DNA from: Symsagittifera roscoffensis
Lineage: Eukaryota; Xenacoelomorpha; Acoela; Convolutidae
Assembly (NCBI RefSeq): GCF_963678635.1
Contig: NC_087071.1
Span: forward strand, 24,006,013 to 24,070,012
Length of the DNA: 64,000 nt
Reading direction: 5' to 3'
Shown one piece after another: positions 52,951 to 64,000 of the stretch; within the stretch, counting starts at the first letter, position 1; every line of letters begins with the position of its first letter. The translations under genes and the position numbers were made by a program. The notes beneath the pieces were generated by a model, which did no database searches, had not been told where the DNA came from, and worked only from the letters and a program-made list of their open reading frames with translations.

Positions 52951-53540
52951 AGCTGTCAAAAAACTTAAATTACCATGTTGCCCAGCGTATATTTTTTCGT
53001 ACAAAGCACACACCTGATTTCGTGTTCAGTCGTTGCTTCAGCAACCCACAAACTAGATTCACCATTGTGAAGCCAGTCTTTATTGAACTTACATCTTCCT
53101 TTGACTGAACGTTCGCGACTCATACCGCTGAAAAGATTACAGGTTAACGCTCAATAAACAACTGATACTGGACTTTGAAATAAACACTAAGGCCAGCAAA
53201 GCTTCCACGCTTCTGGCCCTGACACAGCTTTGCTCGCCCCGACACGGCCTTGACAAGTTTTTTGTTTGCCCTGACTTGGTCTTGACCTTGTGGCAACCCC
53301 GTATATCCATAAGTACCGTTCACATTAGAGGCACTGAACGCATCCGGAAAGCTGGCTTTTTTGATCTACAAGTTGGTATGAACAAAAACAAGAAGGCTAG
53401 CAGTAATTGGTATCAGAAATCAGCAAAAACATGTATCATAGCAATTTCTAGAAGTTACGCACCAATTCATTGAAAAAGAGTTTTATCGAAGGAACCGTTC
53501 ACCAGGTTTTCCACAAAACAACCACATGGAAATATTTTGA
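52951..53540 (+). repeat. Composite array unit 5, truncated by the palindromic satellite
   Basis: It has the full spacer half and the first part of the Penelope half, ending after STWKYFDK at 53540. The next base begins the palindromic satellite. Confidence 0.8.
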
Positions 53541-56500
53541 TAAACGTGCGTTTCATGGTCTGAAACGCACGTTTATGCATGTCTCAGGTCTTCCCCCAAC
53601 ATATTTTGATGAAAAAAAAAACCAAATAGTTTATAAATTGATTTTTTATCAAAAAATGTAGGGGGAAGATCTGAGACATGCATAAACGCGCGTTTCAGGC
53701 CCTGAAATGCACGTTTATGCATGTCACTGGTCTTTCCCACCATACTTTGATAAAAAACTTAATGCTTTATAAATTTATTTTTTTTAAAATCAAAATATGG
53801 TGGGAAAGACCTGAGATATGCAGAAACGTGCGTTTCATGGCCTGAAACGCACCTTTATGCATGTCTCAGGTCTTTCCCCAACATATTTTGATTAAAAAAA
53901 CCAAATACTTTATAAATTGTTTTTTTTTTAAATCAAAATTTGGTGGGGGAAGACCTGAGACAAGCTTAAACGTGGGTTTCAGGCCCTGAAAGGCACGTTT
54001 ATGCCTGTCTCAGGCCTTGCCCTACAATAACTTGATAAATAAACCAAATACTTTATAAATTGTTTTTTTTTTCGAAATAAGGTGGGGGATGACCTGAGAC
54101 ATGCATAAAAGTGCGTTGCGAGCCCTGAATCGCACGTTTATGCATGTCTCAGATCTTCCCCCAACTTATTTCGATTAAAAAACTAAATACTTTATAAATT
54201 GGTTTTTTTAATCAAAATTTGGTGGGGGAAGACCTGAGACATGCATAAACGTGGGTTTCATGGTCTGAAGCGCAAGTAATTCCATGTCTCAGGTCTTCCC
54301 CCAACATATTTTGATTTTAAAAAAATAAAATTATAAAGTATTTGGTTTTTTATCAAAATATTGTGGGGGAAGACCTGAGACATCCATAAACGTGCGTTTC
54401 GAGCCCCGAAACGCAGGTTTTTGCATGTCTCAGATCTTCCCCCAAAATATTTTGATTGAAAAACCTAATACTTTATAATTTGTTTTTTTTTTTAAATCAA
54501 AATTTGCTGGAAGAAGACCTGAGACATGCTTAAACGTGGGTTTCAGGCCCTGAAACGCACGTTTATGCATGTCTTAGGTCTTCCTCAACCTTATTTTGAA
54601 AAAAAAACAATTTATGAAGTATTTGGTTTTTTATCAAAATATGGTGGGGGAAGACCTGAGACATGCATAAACGTGCGTTTCGGGCCCTGAAACGCACGTT
54701 TATGCATGTCTCAGATCTTCCCCCCATTTTTTTGAAATTAAAAAACCAAATACTTTATAAAATGGTTTTTTTAATCAAAAGTTGGTGGGGAAGACCTGAG
54801 ACATGCATAAACGTGCGTTTCATGGTCTGAAGCGCACGTAATTCCATGTCTCAGGTCTTCCCCCAACATATTTTGATTAAAAAAAAAAACAATTTATGAA
54901 GTATTTGGTTTCTTATTAAAATATGTTGGGGGAAGATCTGAGACATGCATAAACGTGCGTTTCGGGCCCTGAAACGCACGTTCATGCCTGTCTCAGATCC
55001 TCCCCCACTATATTTTGATTAAAAAACTAAATACTTTATAAATTGGTTTTTTTTTATCAAAATTTGGTGGGGGAAGACCTAAGACATGCATAAACGTAGG
55101 TTTCAGGCAGACCCTGAAACGCACGTTTATGCATGTCTCAGGTCTTCCCCCAACATATTTTGATTAAAAAAAAACAATTTATGAAGTATTTGGTTTCTTA
55201 TTAAAATATGTTGGGGGAAGATCTGAGACATGCATAAACATGCGTTTCAGGCCCTGAAACGCACGTTTATGCAGGCCTCAAATCTTCCCCCACCATATTT
55301 TGTTAAAAAAAAACAAAATTATAAAGTATTTGGTTTTTTTAAACTAAATATGGCGAGGGAAGACCTGAAAAATGCATAAACGTGCGTTTCAGAGCCTGAA
55401 ACACATGTTGATGCATGTCCCAGTGTTCCCCCACTATATTTTGATTAAAAATCAAATACTTTATGAATTGGTTTTTTAAATCAAAATATAATGGGGGAAG
55501 ACCTTAGACATGCATAAACGTGCGTTTCAGGCCCTGAAACGCACGTTTATGCATGTCTCAGGTCTTCCCCACCAAAATTCGATTAAAAAAACAAATACTT
55601 TATAAATTGGTTTNNNNNNNNNNNNNNNNNNNNNNNNNNNNNNNNNNNNNNNNNNNNNNNNNNNNNNNNNNNNNNNNNNNNNNNNNNNNNNNNNNNNNNN
55701 NNNNNNNNNNNNNNNNNNNNNNNNNNNNNNNNNNNNNNNNNNNNNNNNNNNNNNNNNNNNNNNNNNNNNNNNNNNNNNNNNNNNNNNNNNNNNNNNNNNN
55801 NNNNNNNNNNNNNCAAAATATGTTGGGGGAAGACCTGAGACATGGATTTACGTGCGCTTCAGACCATGAAACGCACGTTTATGCATGTATCAGGTCTTCC
55901 CCACCATTTTTTGATTGAAAAAACCATTTTATAAAGTATTTGGTTTTTTAATCAAAAAAATGGGGGGAAGATCTGAGACATGCATAAACGTGCGTTTCAG
56001 GGCCCGAAACGCACGTTTATGCATGTCTCAGGTCTTCCCCCACCGTATTTTGGTAAAAAAAACCAAATACTTTATAAATTGTTTTTTTTTTCTGAAATAT
56101 GGTGGAGAAAGACCTGAGACATGCATAAACGTGCGTTTCAGGGCCTGAAATACATGTTTGTGCATGTCTCAGGTCTTCCCTTTGCCATATTTTGATTTAA
56201 AAAACCAATTAATAAGGCATTTGGTTTTGTATCAAAATATGATGGGGGAAGACCTGAGACATGCATAAACGTGCGTTTCAGGGCCTGAAACGTGCATTTA
56301 TGCATGTCTCAGGTCTTGCCCCACCATTTTTTGATAAAAAAACAAATACTTTATAAATTGGTTTTTTAATCAAAGTATGATGAGGGAAGACATGAGACAT
56401 GCATAAATGTGGGTTTCAAGCCCTGAAACGCACGTTTATGCATGTCCCAGGTCTTCTCTCATATTTGATTCCCCAAAATACTCTATAAGTTGGTTTTTTA

Positions 56501-57425
56501 AAACAAAATATGGTACTGGAAGACCTGAAACATGCATAACGTGCGTTTCAGGGCTTGAAACGCACGTTTATGCATGTCTCAGGTCTTCCCCCATGTTATT
56601 TTGATTCAAGAAACCAATTTAGAAAGTATTTGTTTTTTAAATCAAAATATGGTGGGGGAAGACCTGAGACATGCATAACATGTGTTTCAGGCCCTGAAAC
56701 GCACGTTTATGCTTGTCTCAGGTCTTCCCCCACCGTATTTTGATGAAAAACCAAATACTTTATAAATTGTTTTTTTTTTTTCGAATTATTATGGGGAAGA
56801 CCTGAGACATGCATAAACGTGCGTTTCAGGGCCTGAAACGCACGTTTATGCATGTCTCAAGTCTTCCCCCCATCAGATTTTGATTTACAAAATCAATTTA
56901 TAAACATTTGGTTTTGTATCAAAATATGGTGTGGGAAGACCTGAGACATGCATAAACGTGCGGTTCAGGGCCTGAAACGCACGTTTATGCATGTCTCAGG
57001 TCTTCCCCCACCATATTTTGATAAAAAACCAAATACTTTATGAATTGTTTTTTTTTAAATCAAAATATGGCAGAGGGAAGACCTGAGACGTGCATAAACG
57101 TGCGTTTCAGGTCCTGGAATGCAAGTTTATGCATGTCTCAGGTCTTCCCTCCGCCATATTTTGATTTAAAAAAACCAATTTATAAAGTTTTGGTTTTTTA
57201 TCAAATGTGGTGGGGGAAGACCTGAGACATGCATAAACGTGCGGTTCAGGGCCTCAAACGCACGTTTATGCATGTCTCAGGTCGTCCCCCACCATATTTT
57301 GATAAAAAACCAAAAACTTTATAAGTTGGTTTTTTCAAATCAAAATATGGCGGAGGGAAGACCTGAGACATGCATAAACGTGCGTTTCAGGACCTGAAAC
57401 GCACTTTTATGCATATCTCAGGTCT
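53541..57425. repeat. Satellite of about 141-bp palindromic units
   Basis: About 27 units. Each is an inverted repeat: arm CGCACGTTTATGCATGTCTC then AGGTCTTCCCCCACCATATT and TTGAT, an asymmetric AT-rich core (AAATACTTTATAAATTG), then the arm in reverse. Units meet at a second palindrome, CGTTTCAGGGCCTGAAACG. The core occurs in both orientations. Frames reading ETHVYACLRSS come from the arms and are not genes. An assembly gap lies inside. Confidence 0.93.
55614..55813. other. Assembly gap (200 N)
   Basis: Exactly 200 N within the palindromic satellite. The size looks like a placeholder, so the true array length is unknown. Confidence 0.99.
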
Positions 57426-57429
57426 TGTT

Positions 57430-57966
57430 TTAAACTAGTTCTTATATCCAGTTATATTATTGATAAAACTATCTCTATGAAATACTTCTTACTACCCAAT
57501 CATGATCCATAAGTAATACTTACAGTAGATTGTAAGGCTGAAGCTCTTTATGGTTTCTGCCTAAGAACAGAATGAAGTTATTTTTAGCAAATAGTTGTTC
57601 ATCTCTAGAACAGTTCTTGATGTCTAACATCGCAATTACCAGTACACACTAGATCTATTGAGACTAGGAGATGTAAGAGTAAGATTAGGATTGCTATTAG
57701 ACAAAGAAGTTGCACGAATCTATCCGGCCGAAGTTAAGCGTGACAAATAGACGGTGTACCTTATCTGAGATCACTCTATGAGTGAGCCACCCCGCACATA
57801 AACTCAATAATAAAATTTATATTCCATTGAAAAAACAAATTTTATTTGAAACTAGTCAATTGCATCTCTAAAACTGGTCATTTGTATCTCATATTCTCAA
57901 TTATATTGGTGATTTAAATCTAAACTCTTCCACAACTCGAACTTGTATCCCATTTTCCGATCGTTT
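57430..57966. other. No gene recognised; 3' flank of the minus-strand exon
   Basis: Nothing coding. The minus strand has AATAAA at 57841-57846, 120 bases after the stop of the exon at 57967. Confidence 0.4.
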
Positions 57967-58190
57967 TTAATTTGCGATCGTGGAGATTCTGCTTTCATCG
58001 TCGCTGAAAAATGTCAGAATGTCACTGGGAGTCGAAGTGAAAGTGGGCTGTTCGTTGTTCGTACTGTGTCTGGGTGAAATTAATCCAACTTCTTCACAAA
58101 GGGACTCGTTCACACTTCCTAATCGCTTGGCTGCCTCTTTCCTCATTTCACGGACCAATTGTTTGAATTTCAATTTCAATTCTTGTCTTC
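57967..58190 (-). CDS. Possible terminal exon of an unrecognised gene
   Basis: The minus frame ends at TAA 57967 and runs upstream to a possible acceptor TTGAAGACAAG (about 58191). It encodes KQLVREMRKEAAKRLGSVNE, then a Ser/Thr-rich tail ending in SDDESRISTIAN. The helical start, acidic end, acceptor and nearby AATAAA together suggest a real last exon. No domain is recognised and no partner exon was found. Confidence 0.35.
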
Positions 58191-58191
58191 A

Positions 58192-59059
58192 AATTGAAAA
58201 AGTCAAGCAGAAGTTCTTTCGTTTACACTTGAGGAGAGAAAGCCGAGTTTTAAAACTATGAAAGAAGTGCGAAAAAAACTCAAAAACAAAAATTGCAATT
58301 GAAAAACTTTCGAAACCATCACAAACATTTTTTTCGAACAGCTTTCAAGCTGTTTTTTGGCGAATGAAACCTACCTCAAGTACTTTTCAAAAAGTTCCAA
58401 GATTTTCAAAGGTTTGAGTAATGATCTGTGTAAAGTTAGGGTGTCCGCAGCTTTTGTTTTTGATAATATAAACCTTGCACATAGACTATGCATATTGAAA
58501 ATTATGATATATTAATGAAGAATAGATATAGATATGAAGGTACAGGGGAAATTCAGGATATTCTCGAGGGCGTGGACGAATTTTCATAAAAGCTAACGAC
58601 CGAATTGAGTCCAGAAGTTGTCCACACTCAGTAAAAAAAAATCGTTTATAGTGGATTTTTATTATCAGTCTCCATAAATTTCAAATATAATCGATTAGAA
58701 ATGATTAAAAACGGATTATAATGATTAAAATCTTATAAAAGTGCACTTCCTAAAACAATAACTAAGCTAAGGAAGATAAAAGAATACGAATGTAAAAACT
58801 GTATTGAAAGTTTTTACTAAAACGATCAATGAAACCTACATTCACATACATACATGCCTACTTTTACACACATATATTCATATATACACAAATTAAACAG
58901 TATACATACACACATAAAATCATACTTACTTACATCAAACAAAAATATACACATATATTCTTTAATACAGTATTTACAAAAATTTACAAAAATTTACAAA
59001 CAGATAAAAACATATTTTTTACCGAATTTTGAAACCGAATATGTTTGTCCTTAAGGTCC
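58192..59059. other. No gene; AT-rich with an (ACATA)-type microsatellite
   Basis: 58838-58960 is a degenerate ACATACATA/TATACACA run. The overlapping open frames are low-complexity. Confidence 0.5.
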
Positions 59060-62000
59060 AAAACCACAAACTATACTGTCTGAATCTGGACTCTTTCGGC
59101 CACTCTGTGTGAACCAGGGTCCATTGATCCGCACATTCCTAGAATCAACTCCTTCGATCCAAGTGGTCTGAACACATTTTTCTTTGGTTCACACGGTCTG
59201 ATTTATCAGAATTCTATCGGTCTAGATGGTCTGAAATCGGTTTCAGTCGGTCCACATGGTCTTATTCTAGATTTTTTGGTTCCACGCGCTCTGAACTAGG
59301 ATTTCATTGTTCCACACGATCACACGGTCCTAAGTCAGACTCCCCCTGTCCACGAGGTCTGAATATGGACTTTTTTTATCTACATGGTCTGAACCAGGAT
59401 TTTGTCTGTCCACATGGTCTGAAACTGGACATACGGTCTGAATCCGGAGTTGTTCGGTCCACACGGTCTGAATCTGGGTTTTTTATCTACATGGTCTGAA
59501 TCAGGATTCTGTCTGTCCACATGGTCTGAAACTGGACATACGGTCTGAATCCGGAGTTCTTCGGTTCACACGGTCTGAATCTGGGTTTTTTATCTACATG
59601 GTCTGAATCAGGATTCTGTCTGTCCACTTATCTGAAACTGGACATACGGTCTGAATCCGGAGTTCTTCGGTCCACACGGTCTGAATCTGGGTTTTTTTAT
59701 CTACATGGTCTGAATCAGGATTCTGTCTGTCCACATCGTCTGAAACTGGACTTACGGTCTGAATCCGGAGTTCTTTGGTCCACACGGTCTGAATCTGGGG
59801 TTTTTATCTACATGGTCTGAATCAGGATTCTGTCTGTCCACATGGTCTGAAACTGGACATACGGTCTGAATCCGGAGTTCTTCGGTCCACACGGTCTGAA
59901 TCTGGGTTTTTTATCTACATGGTCTGAATCAGGATTCTGTCTGTCCACATGATCTGAAACTGGACATACGGTCTGAATCCGGAGTTCTTCGGTCCACACG
60001 GTCTGAATCCGGGTTCTTTTTATCTACATGGTCTGAATCAGGATTCTGTCTGTCCACATGGTCTGAAACTGGACATACGGTCTGAATCCGGAGTTCTTCG
60101 GTCCACACGGTCTGAATCCGGGTTTTTTTTATCTACATGGTCTGAATCAGGATTATGTCTGTCCACATGGTCTGAAACTGGACATACGGTCTGAATCCGG
60201 AGTTCTTCGGTCCACACGGTCTGAATCTGGGTTTTTTTATCTACATGGTCTGAATCAGGATTCTGTCTGTCCACATCGTCTGAAACTGGACTTACGGTCT
60301 GAATCCGGAGTTCTTTGGTCCATACGGTCTGAATCTGGGGTTTTTATCTACATGGTCTGAATCAGGATTCTGTCTGTCCACATGGTCTGAAACTGGACAT
60401 ACGGTCTGAATCCGGAGTTCTTCGGTCCACACGGTCTGAATCTGGGTTTTTTATCTACATGGTCTGAATCAGGATTTTGTCTGTCCACATGATCTGAAAC
60501 TGGACATACGGTCTGAATCCGGAGTTCTTCGGTGCACACGGTCTGAATCCGGGTTCTTTTTATCTACATGGTCTGAATCAGGATTCTGTCTGTCCACATG
60601 GTCTGAAACTGGACATACGGTCTGAATCCGGAGTTCTTCGGTCCACACGGTCTTAATCCGGGTTTTTTTTTATCTACATGGTCTGAATCAGGATTCTGTC
60701 TGTCCACATGGTCTGAAACTGGACATACGGTCTGAATCCTGAGTTCTTCGGTTCACACGGTCTGAATCTGGGTTTTTTATCTACATGGTCTGAATCAGGA
60801 TTCTGTCTGTCCACATGGTCTCAAACTGGACATACGGTCTGAATCCGGAGTTCTTTGGTCCACACGGTCTGAATCTGGGTTTTTTATCTACATGGTCTGA
60901 ATCAGGATTCTGTCTGTCCACATGGTCTGAAACTGGACATACGGTCTGAATCCGGAGTTGTTCGGTCCACACGGTCTGAATCTGGGTTTTTTATCTACAT
61001 GGTCTGAATCAGGATTCTGTCTGTCCACATGGTCTGAAACTGGACATACGGTCTGAATCCGGAGTTCTTCGGTTCACACGGTCTGAATCTGGGTTTTTTA
61101 TCTACATGGTCTGAATCAGGATTCTGTCTGTCCACATGGTCTGAAACTGGACATACGGTCTGAATCCGGAGTTCTTCGGTCCACACGGTCTGAATCTGGG
61201 TTTTTTATCTACATGGTCTGAATCAGGATTCTGTCTGTCCACATGATCTGAAACTGGACATACGGTCTGAATCCGGAGTTCTTCGGTCCACACGGTCTGA
61301 ATCCGGGTTCTTTTTATCTACATGGTCTGAATCAGGATTCTGTCTGTCCACATGGTCTGAAACTGGACATACGGTCTGATTCCGGAGTTCTTCGGTCCAC
61401 ACGGTCTGAATCCGGGTTTTTTATCTACATGGTCTGAATCAGGATTCTGTCTGTCCACATGGTCTGAAACTGGACATACGGTCTGAATCCAGAGTTCTTC
61501 GGTCCACACGGTCTTAATCCGGGTTTTTTTTATCTACATGGTCTGAATCAGGATTCTGTCTGTCCACATGGTCTGAAACTGGACATACGGTCTGATTCCT
61601 GAGTTCTTCGGTCCACACGGTCTGAATCCGGGTTTTTTATCTACATGGTCTGAATCAGGATTCTGTCTGTCCACATGGTCTGAAACTGGACATACGGTCT
61701 GAATCCGGAGTTGTTCGGTCCACACGGTCTGAATCTGGGTTTTTTATCTACATGGTCTGAATCAGGATTCTGTCTGTCCACATGGTCTGAAACTGGACAT
61801 ACGGTCTGAATCCGGAGTTGTTCGGTCCACACGGTCTGAATCTGGGTTTTTTATCTACATGGTCTGAATCAGGATTCTGTCTGTCCACATGGTCTGAAAC
61901 TGGACATACGGTCTGAATCCGGAGTTCTTCGGTTCACACGGTCTGAATCTGGGTTTTTTATCTACATGGTCTGAATCAGGATTCTGTCTGTCCACATGGT

Positions 62001-64000
62001 CTGAAACTGGACATACGGTCTGAATCCGGAGTTCTTCGGTCCACACGGTCTGAATCCGGGTTCTTTTTATCTACATGGTCTGAATCAGGATTCTGTCTGT
62101 CCACATGGTCTGAAACTGGACATACGGTCTGAATCCGGAGTTCTTCGGTCCACACGGTCTGAATCCGGGTTTTTTTTATCTACATGGTCTGAATCAGGAT
62201 TATGTCTGTCCACATGGTCTGAAACTGGACATACGGTCTGAATCCGGAGTTCTTCGGTCCACACGGTCTGAATCTGGGTTTTTTTATCTACATGGTCTGA
62301 ATCAGGATTCTGTCTGTCCACATCGTCTGAAACTGGACTTACGGTCTGAATCCGGAGTTCTTTGGTCCACACGGTCTGAATCTGGGGTTTTTATCTACAT
62401 GGTCTGAATCAGGATTCTGTCTGTCCACATGGTCTGAAACTGGACATACGGTCTGAATCCGGAGTTCTTCGGTCCACACGGTCTGAATCTGGGTTTTTTA
62501 TCTACATGGTCTGAATCAGGATTTTGTCTGTCCACATGATCTGAAACTGGACATATGGTGTGAATCCGGAGTTCTTCGGTCCACACGGTCTGAATCCGGG
62601 TTCTTTTTATCTACATGGTCTGAATCAGGATTCTGTCTGTCCACATGGTCTGAAACTGGACATACGGTCTGAATCCGGAGTTCTTCGGTCCACACGGTCT
62701 TAATCCGGGTTTTTTTTATCTACATGGTCTGAATCAGGATTCTGTCTGTCCACATGGTCTGAAACTGGACATACGGTCTGAATCCTGAGTTCTTCGGTTC
62801 ACACGGTCTGAATCTGGGTTTTTTATCTACATGGTCTGAATCAGGATTCTGTCTGTCCACATGGTCTCAAACTGGACATACGGTCTGAATCCGGAGTTCT
62901 TTGGTCCACACGGTCTGAATCTGGGTTTTTTATCTACATGGTCTGAATCAGGATTCTGTCTGTCCACATGGTCTGAAACTGGACATACGGTCTGAATCCG
63001 GAGTTGTTCGGTCCACACGGTCTGAATCTGGGTTTTTTATCTACATGGTCTGAATCAGGATTCTGTCTGTCCACATGGTCTGAAACTGGACATACGGTCT
63101 GAATCCGGAGTTCTTCGGTTCACACGGTCTGAATCTGGGTTTTTTATCTACATGGTCTGAATCAGGATTCTGTCTGTCCACATGGTCTGAAACTGGACAT
63201 ACGGTCTGAATCCGGAGTTCTTCGGTCCACACGGTCTGAATCTGGGTTTTTTATCTACATGGTCTGAATCAGGATTCTGTCTGTCCACATGATCTGAAAC
63301 TGGACATACGGTCTGAATCCGGAGTTCTTCGGTCCACACGGTCTGAATCCGGGTTCTTTTTATCTACATGGTCTGAATCAGGATTCTGTCTGTCCACATG
63401 GTCTGAAACTGGACATACGGTCTGATTCCGGAGTTCTTCGGTCCACACGGTCTGAATCCGGGTTTTTTATCTACATGGTCTGAATCAGGATTCTGTCTGT
63501 CCACATGGTCTGAAACTGGACATACGGTCTGAATCCAGAGTTCTTCGGTCCACACGGTCTTAATCCGTTTTTTTTTTATCTACATGGTCTGAATCAGGAT
63601 TCTGTCTGTCCACATGGTCTGAAACTGGACATACGGTCTGAATCCGGAGTTCTTCGGTTCACACGGTCTGAATCTGGGTTTTTTTATCTACATGGTCTGA
63701 ATCAGGATTCTGTCTGTCCACATGGTCTGAAACTGGACATACGGTCTGATTCCGGAGTTCTTCGGTCCACACGGTCTGAATCCGGGTTTTTTATCTACAT
63801 GGTCTGAATCAGGATTCTGTCTGTCCACATGGTCTGAAACTGGACATACGGTCTGAATCCAGAGTTCTTCGGTCCACACGGTCTTAATCCGGGTTTTTTT
63901 TATCTACATGGTCTGAATCAGGATTCTGTCTGTCCACATGGTCTGAAACTGGACATACGGTCTGATTCCTGAGTTCTTCGGTCCACACGGTCTGAATCCG
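59060..64000. repeat. 107-bp minisatellite with higher-order repeats, runs off the window
   Basis: From about 59400 the unit is 107-108 bases and contains GGTCTGAA four times (spaced about 30, 19, 30 and 28). Landmarks are ATGGTCTGAATCAGGATTCT, CATGGTCTGAAACTGGACAT, CGGTCTGAATCCGGAGTTCT and CACGGTCTGAATCTGGG. 59060-59400 holds older, irregular GGTCTGAA units. Variant bases recur 2046 bases apart. The many minus-strand 63-codon frames (HVDRQNPDSDHVDKK) are by-products of the repeat. Confidence 0.95.

Noticed and set aside
46980-53110. Hammerhead ribozyme near ATGAGTCGCGAACG in the Penelope array (known in Penelope elements)
   Set aside because: The CTGATGA core is not present (it reads CGGTATGA), the strand is opposite to the Penelope coding strand, and the stretch is better explained as the start of the zinc-finger frame.
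55553-57225. Plus-strand frames with repeated ETHVYACLRSS-type peptides
   Set aside because: They read through the palindromic satellite arms, break at every unit and include the N gap. They are not genes.
53541-57425. CRISPR-like array of regularly spaced repeats
   Set aside because: There are no unique spacers. Each unit is a whole palindrome in a eukaryotic genome.
57700-57790. 5S rRNA-like GAAGTTAAGCG sequence
   Set aside because: Only a short A-box-like match. The rest of the 5S promoter and fold is absent.
59594-63879. Some twenty minus-strand 63-codon frames with near-identical peptides, resembling a repeat-protein gene
   Set aside because: They start at each 107/108-bp satellite unit. 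The unit length is not a multiple of three, so the frame cycles and stops recur. They are a by-product of the minisatellite.

Overview
The window is nuclear DNA from an AT-rich animal (invertebrate) genome. The evidence is intron-split genes with mostly GT-AG junctions, a seven-transmembrane receptor and a myosin essential light chain, and a heavy load of animal-type retroelements (CR1-like non-LTR elements, Penelope-like elements), MITEs and satellites. The phylum cannot be fixed from the sequence. A 200-base N run (55614-55813) shows this is a scaffolded assembly. There are no operons, CRISPR arrays or prokaryotic signals. Most open frames longer than 60 codons are chance or lie inside decayed transposons.

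Layout. 1-9170 is a pile of decayed retroelements: a minus-strand CR1-like element running off the left edge, a Penelope-like reverse transcriptase piece, and an almost full-length plus-strand CR1-like element whose ORF1 carries an SGNH-esterase-like domain and a PHD-like finger. 11560-12739 (-) holds two well-bounded exons of an unrecognised gene. 12950-19425 has two more LINE remnants, the second flanked by two diverged copies of a short minus-strand locus. 22376-36257 (+) is a complete six-exon rhodopsin-family, neuropeptide-type GPCR of 360 residues whose introns hold MITEs, a foldback element, a LINE ORF1 fragment and unknown repeats. 37490-39000 holds GTTTTAAAC clusters and a 236-bp tandem repeat. 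41340-41795 is a clean MITE with a 9-bp target duplication. 42119-44324 (-) is a complete four-exon myosin essential light chain of 153 residues with a TATA box. 45970-53540 is a MITE followed by a tandem array of about 1.03-kb Penelope-derived units, interrupted by an inverted Penelope fragment. 53541-57425 is a satellite of about 141-bp palindromes. 57967-58190 (-) may be the last exon of a gene. 59060-64000 is a 107-bp minisatellite that runs off the right edge.

The two confident genes have unrelated roles (cell-surface peptide signalling and muscle or non-muscle myosin) and no functional link. The strongest candidates for something new are a PHD-like zinc finger lying between reverse-transcriptase motifs B and C of a Penelope-like element, a composite tandem unit joining a Penelope 3' end to an oppositely oriented zinc-finger exon, and a palindromic satellite whose asymmetric core flips orientation from unit to unit.
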